The notes below the pieces were generated by a model. That model did no database searches, had not been told where the DNA came from, and saw nothing but the letters and a program-made list of their open reading frames with translations. Of a DNA stretch of 14,063 nucleotides, positions 13,333 to 14,063 are shown one piece after another. Numbering within the stretch: the stretch's first letter is position 1; every line of letters starts with the position of its first letter. Source of the DNA: Desulfobacterales bacterium CG23_combo_of_CG06-09_8_20_14_all_52_9 (GTDB lineage: Bacteria; Desulfobacterota; Desulfobacteria; Desulfobacterales; UBA2156); NCBI GenBank assembly GCA_002771315.1, contig PCSF01000177.1, forward strand, positions 1-14,063, in the 5' to 3' direction. The translations under genes were made by a program, and so were the position numbers.

Positions 13333-13346
13333 TTGACATATATCAA
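13333..13346. promoter_or_regulatory. FNR/CRP-family-like box upstream of csbD copy 2
   Basis: TTGACATATATCAA matches the FNR consensus TTGAT-N4-ATCAA at 9 of 10 positions and lies in a slightly larger inverted repeat, CTTGA-N6-TCAAG (13332-13347). It is 6 bases from the start codon of csbD copy 2, so if functional it would more likely repress than activate, or act on a transcript starting inside. Sites of this quality occur by chance. Confidence 0.3.
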
Positions 13347-13402
13347 GCTTTGGCAATATTTTTCCGGGCCTGTTGACTATCCCCTTGCTTTCTATGATGT
13401 TT

Positions 13403-13957
13403 TTATTTCTTTCCTTTCCCAGGTTTTCCATGTCGAGGCTGAGAGTGTTGTGGCTTGACCGCCTCGCCGGGTTGTGGTTCGGAGTGTTTTGGGGGCTTCA
13501 AACCTTGGACACCCCAATTGTTATGCCTCTCCCAATATCCGCTCTTTTCCCAGTCGCGCCAATTCTTTTGGACTTGTTGGTGGGGTATTCGTTGATAATT
13601 CCATTGGTGCCCTTTCCAATGATGATCCCTATAGTCATTCCTCCAACCTGGTGGTATCCCTCCATAAAAAGATGGAACGCTTCGATAGTGGCCCCAGCCT
13701 GAATTATGTTTCCGCGAGCGATACCATCGGCCTTCCCACGGACGCCACCACCAACCATTGTAGAAAAAGATGTCTTCATCTAAATCAGGGACAACATAGA
13801 CATATGTTTCTGGTATCACTACCAGCGCTGGAGGTGCGACAAACAGAATGGGAGGGGGCAGAGAAATGCTAATGCCCACATCTACCCCTGCCATCGTTGG
13901 AATTGGAAATACAAGTAGCAACGTCAAAGGTATTGTTCCAAACAGTAATTTTTTCAT
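13403..13957 (-). CDS. Secreted Trp/Tyr-rich protein of unknown function
   Basis: The protein has a clear signal peptide (MKKLLFGTIPLTLLLVFPIP, then TMA and cleavage before GVDVG). The mature part starts ISISLPPPILFVAPPALVVI, then YVYVVPDLDEDIFFYNGWWW and RPWEGRWYRS, with many Trp, Tyr, Arg and His residues. The last 40 residues are low-complexity Pro/Gln/Lys/His, ending PGKGKK. I remember similar proteins in deltaproteobacterial genomes, annotated as hypothetical. The frame is open to an ATG at 13999, but the ATG at 13957 starts the signal peptide and has AAGGA about 9 bases upstream, so it is preferred (184 residues). It probably acts in the periplasm or outer envelope. csbD copy 2 follows by 76 bases on the same strand. 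The 100 bases upstream of it should hold its promoter, but I see no clean hexamers. Confidence 0.75.
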   Translation of the reverse strand: MKKLLFGTIPLTLLLVFPIPTMAGVDVGISISLPPPILFVAPPALVVIPETYVYVVPDLDEDIFFYNGWWWRPWEGRWYRSRKHNSGWGHYRSVPSFYGGIPPGWRNDYRDHHWKGHQWNYQRIPHQQVQKNWRDWEKSGYWERHNNWGVQGLKPPKHSEPQPGEAVKPQHSQPRHGKPGKGKK

Positions 13958-14063
13958 TTTTAGTATCCTTCTATTTATCCATTCCCAGTTTAACCTCATG
14001 TTCCCGGCATTGTAGCGATCCTTTCATTCCTAAGGGGCTGCGCATAATTAAGTTGGACATTTA

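Noticed and set aside
13327..13431. 35-residue N-terminal extension of csbD copy 2
   Set aside because: It overlaps the end of the upstream gene, is absent from copy 1 and is unlike the family.
1..14063. CRISPR array, tRNA or rRNA genes, transposase or phage genes
   Set aside because: No regularly spaced repeats, no tRNA-like or rRNA-like sequence that I could recognise, and no transposase, integrase or phage motifs in any frame inspected.

Overview
The window looks like a chromosomal segment of a Desulfobacterota (deltaproteobacterial) genome of moderate GC. The evidence is the style of SecA, ClpA and Aat, an inverted repeat family of the kind I remember from sulfate-reducer genomes, and a secreted tryptophan/tyrosine-rich protein of a type I remember from that group. 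No taxonomic marker is present, so this assignment is inference.

Left half (1-8117), ordinary and densely coding: the 3' end of an M23 peptidase gene; secA; a clpS-clpA pair with a good promoter in front of it; a 366-base gap carrying a complex inverted repeat; aat followed at once by a HIT-domain gene; then a convergent PfkB sugar-kinase gene. ClpS (adaptor), ClpA (unfoldase) and Aat (which adds Leu/Phe to protein N-termini) together form nearly the whole bacterial N-degron pathway; only ClpP is missing from the window. Two related palindromic repeats, in opposite orientation, bracket aat-HIT.

Right half (8118-14063), an accessory, partly decaying region read almost entirely on the minus strand: a 49-residue lmo0937-type membrane protein with a BON-domain fragment behind it; a CsbD-type protein; an ftsH-3'-like remnant; full-length ftsH; a broken RRM RNA-binding protein gene; the C-terminal third of a GH130 glycoside phosphorylase; creA; a 14-residue P-II-like start; a 50-residue DUF3309-type membrane protein; a second, nearly identical CsbD gene; and a secreted W/Y-rich protein. 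Four of the intact genes here encode only 49-62 residues and are easily missed.

The right half reads as an envelope/general-stress locus: membrane protease FtsH, CsbD, tiny hydrophobic proteins and BON. It has been rearranged, leaving gene stumps at several junctions. I see no clear new enzymatic system. The most interesting points are the gene graveyard with identifiable remnants, the csbD duplication, the ftsH tail on the far side of csbD, and the two-copy inverted repeat family.
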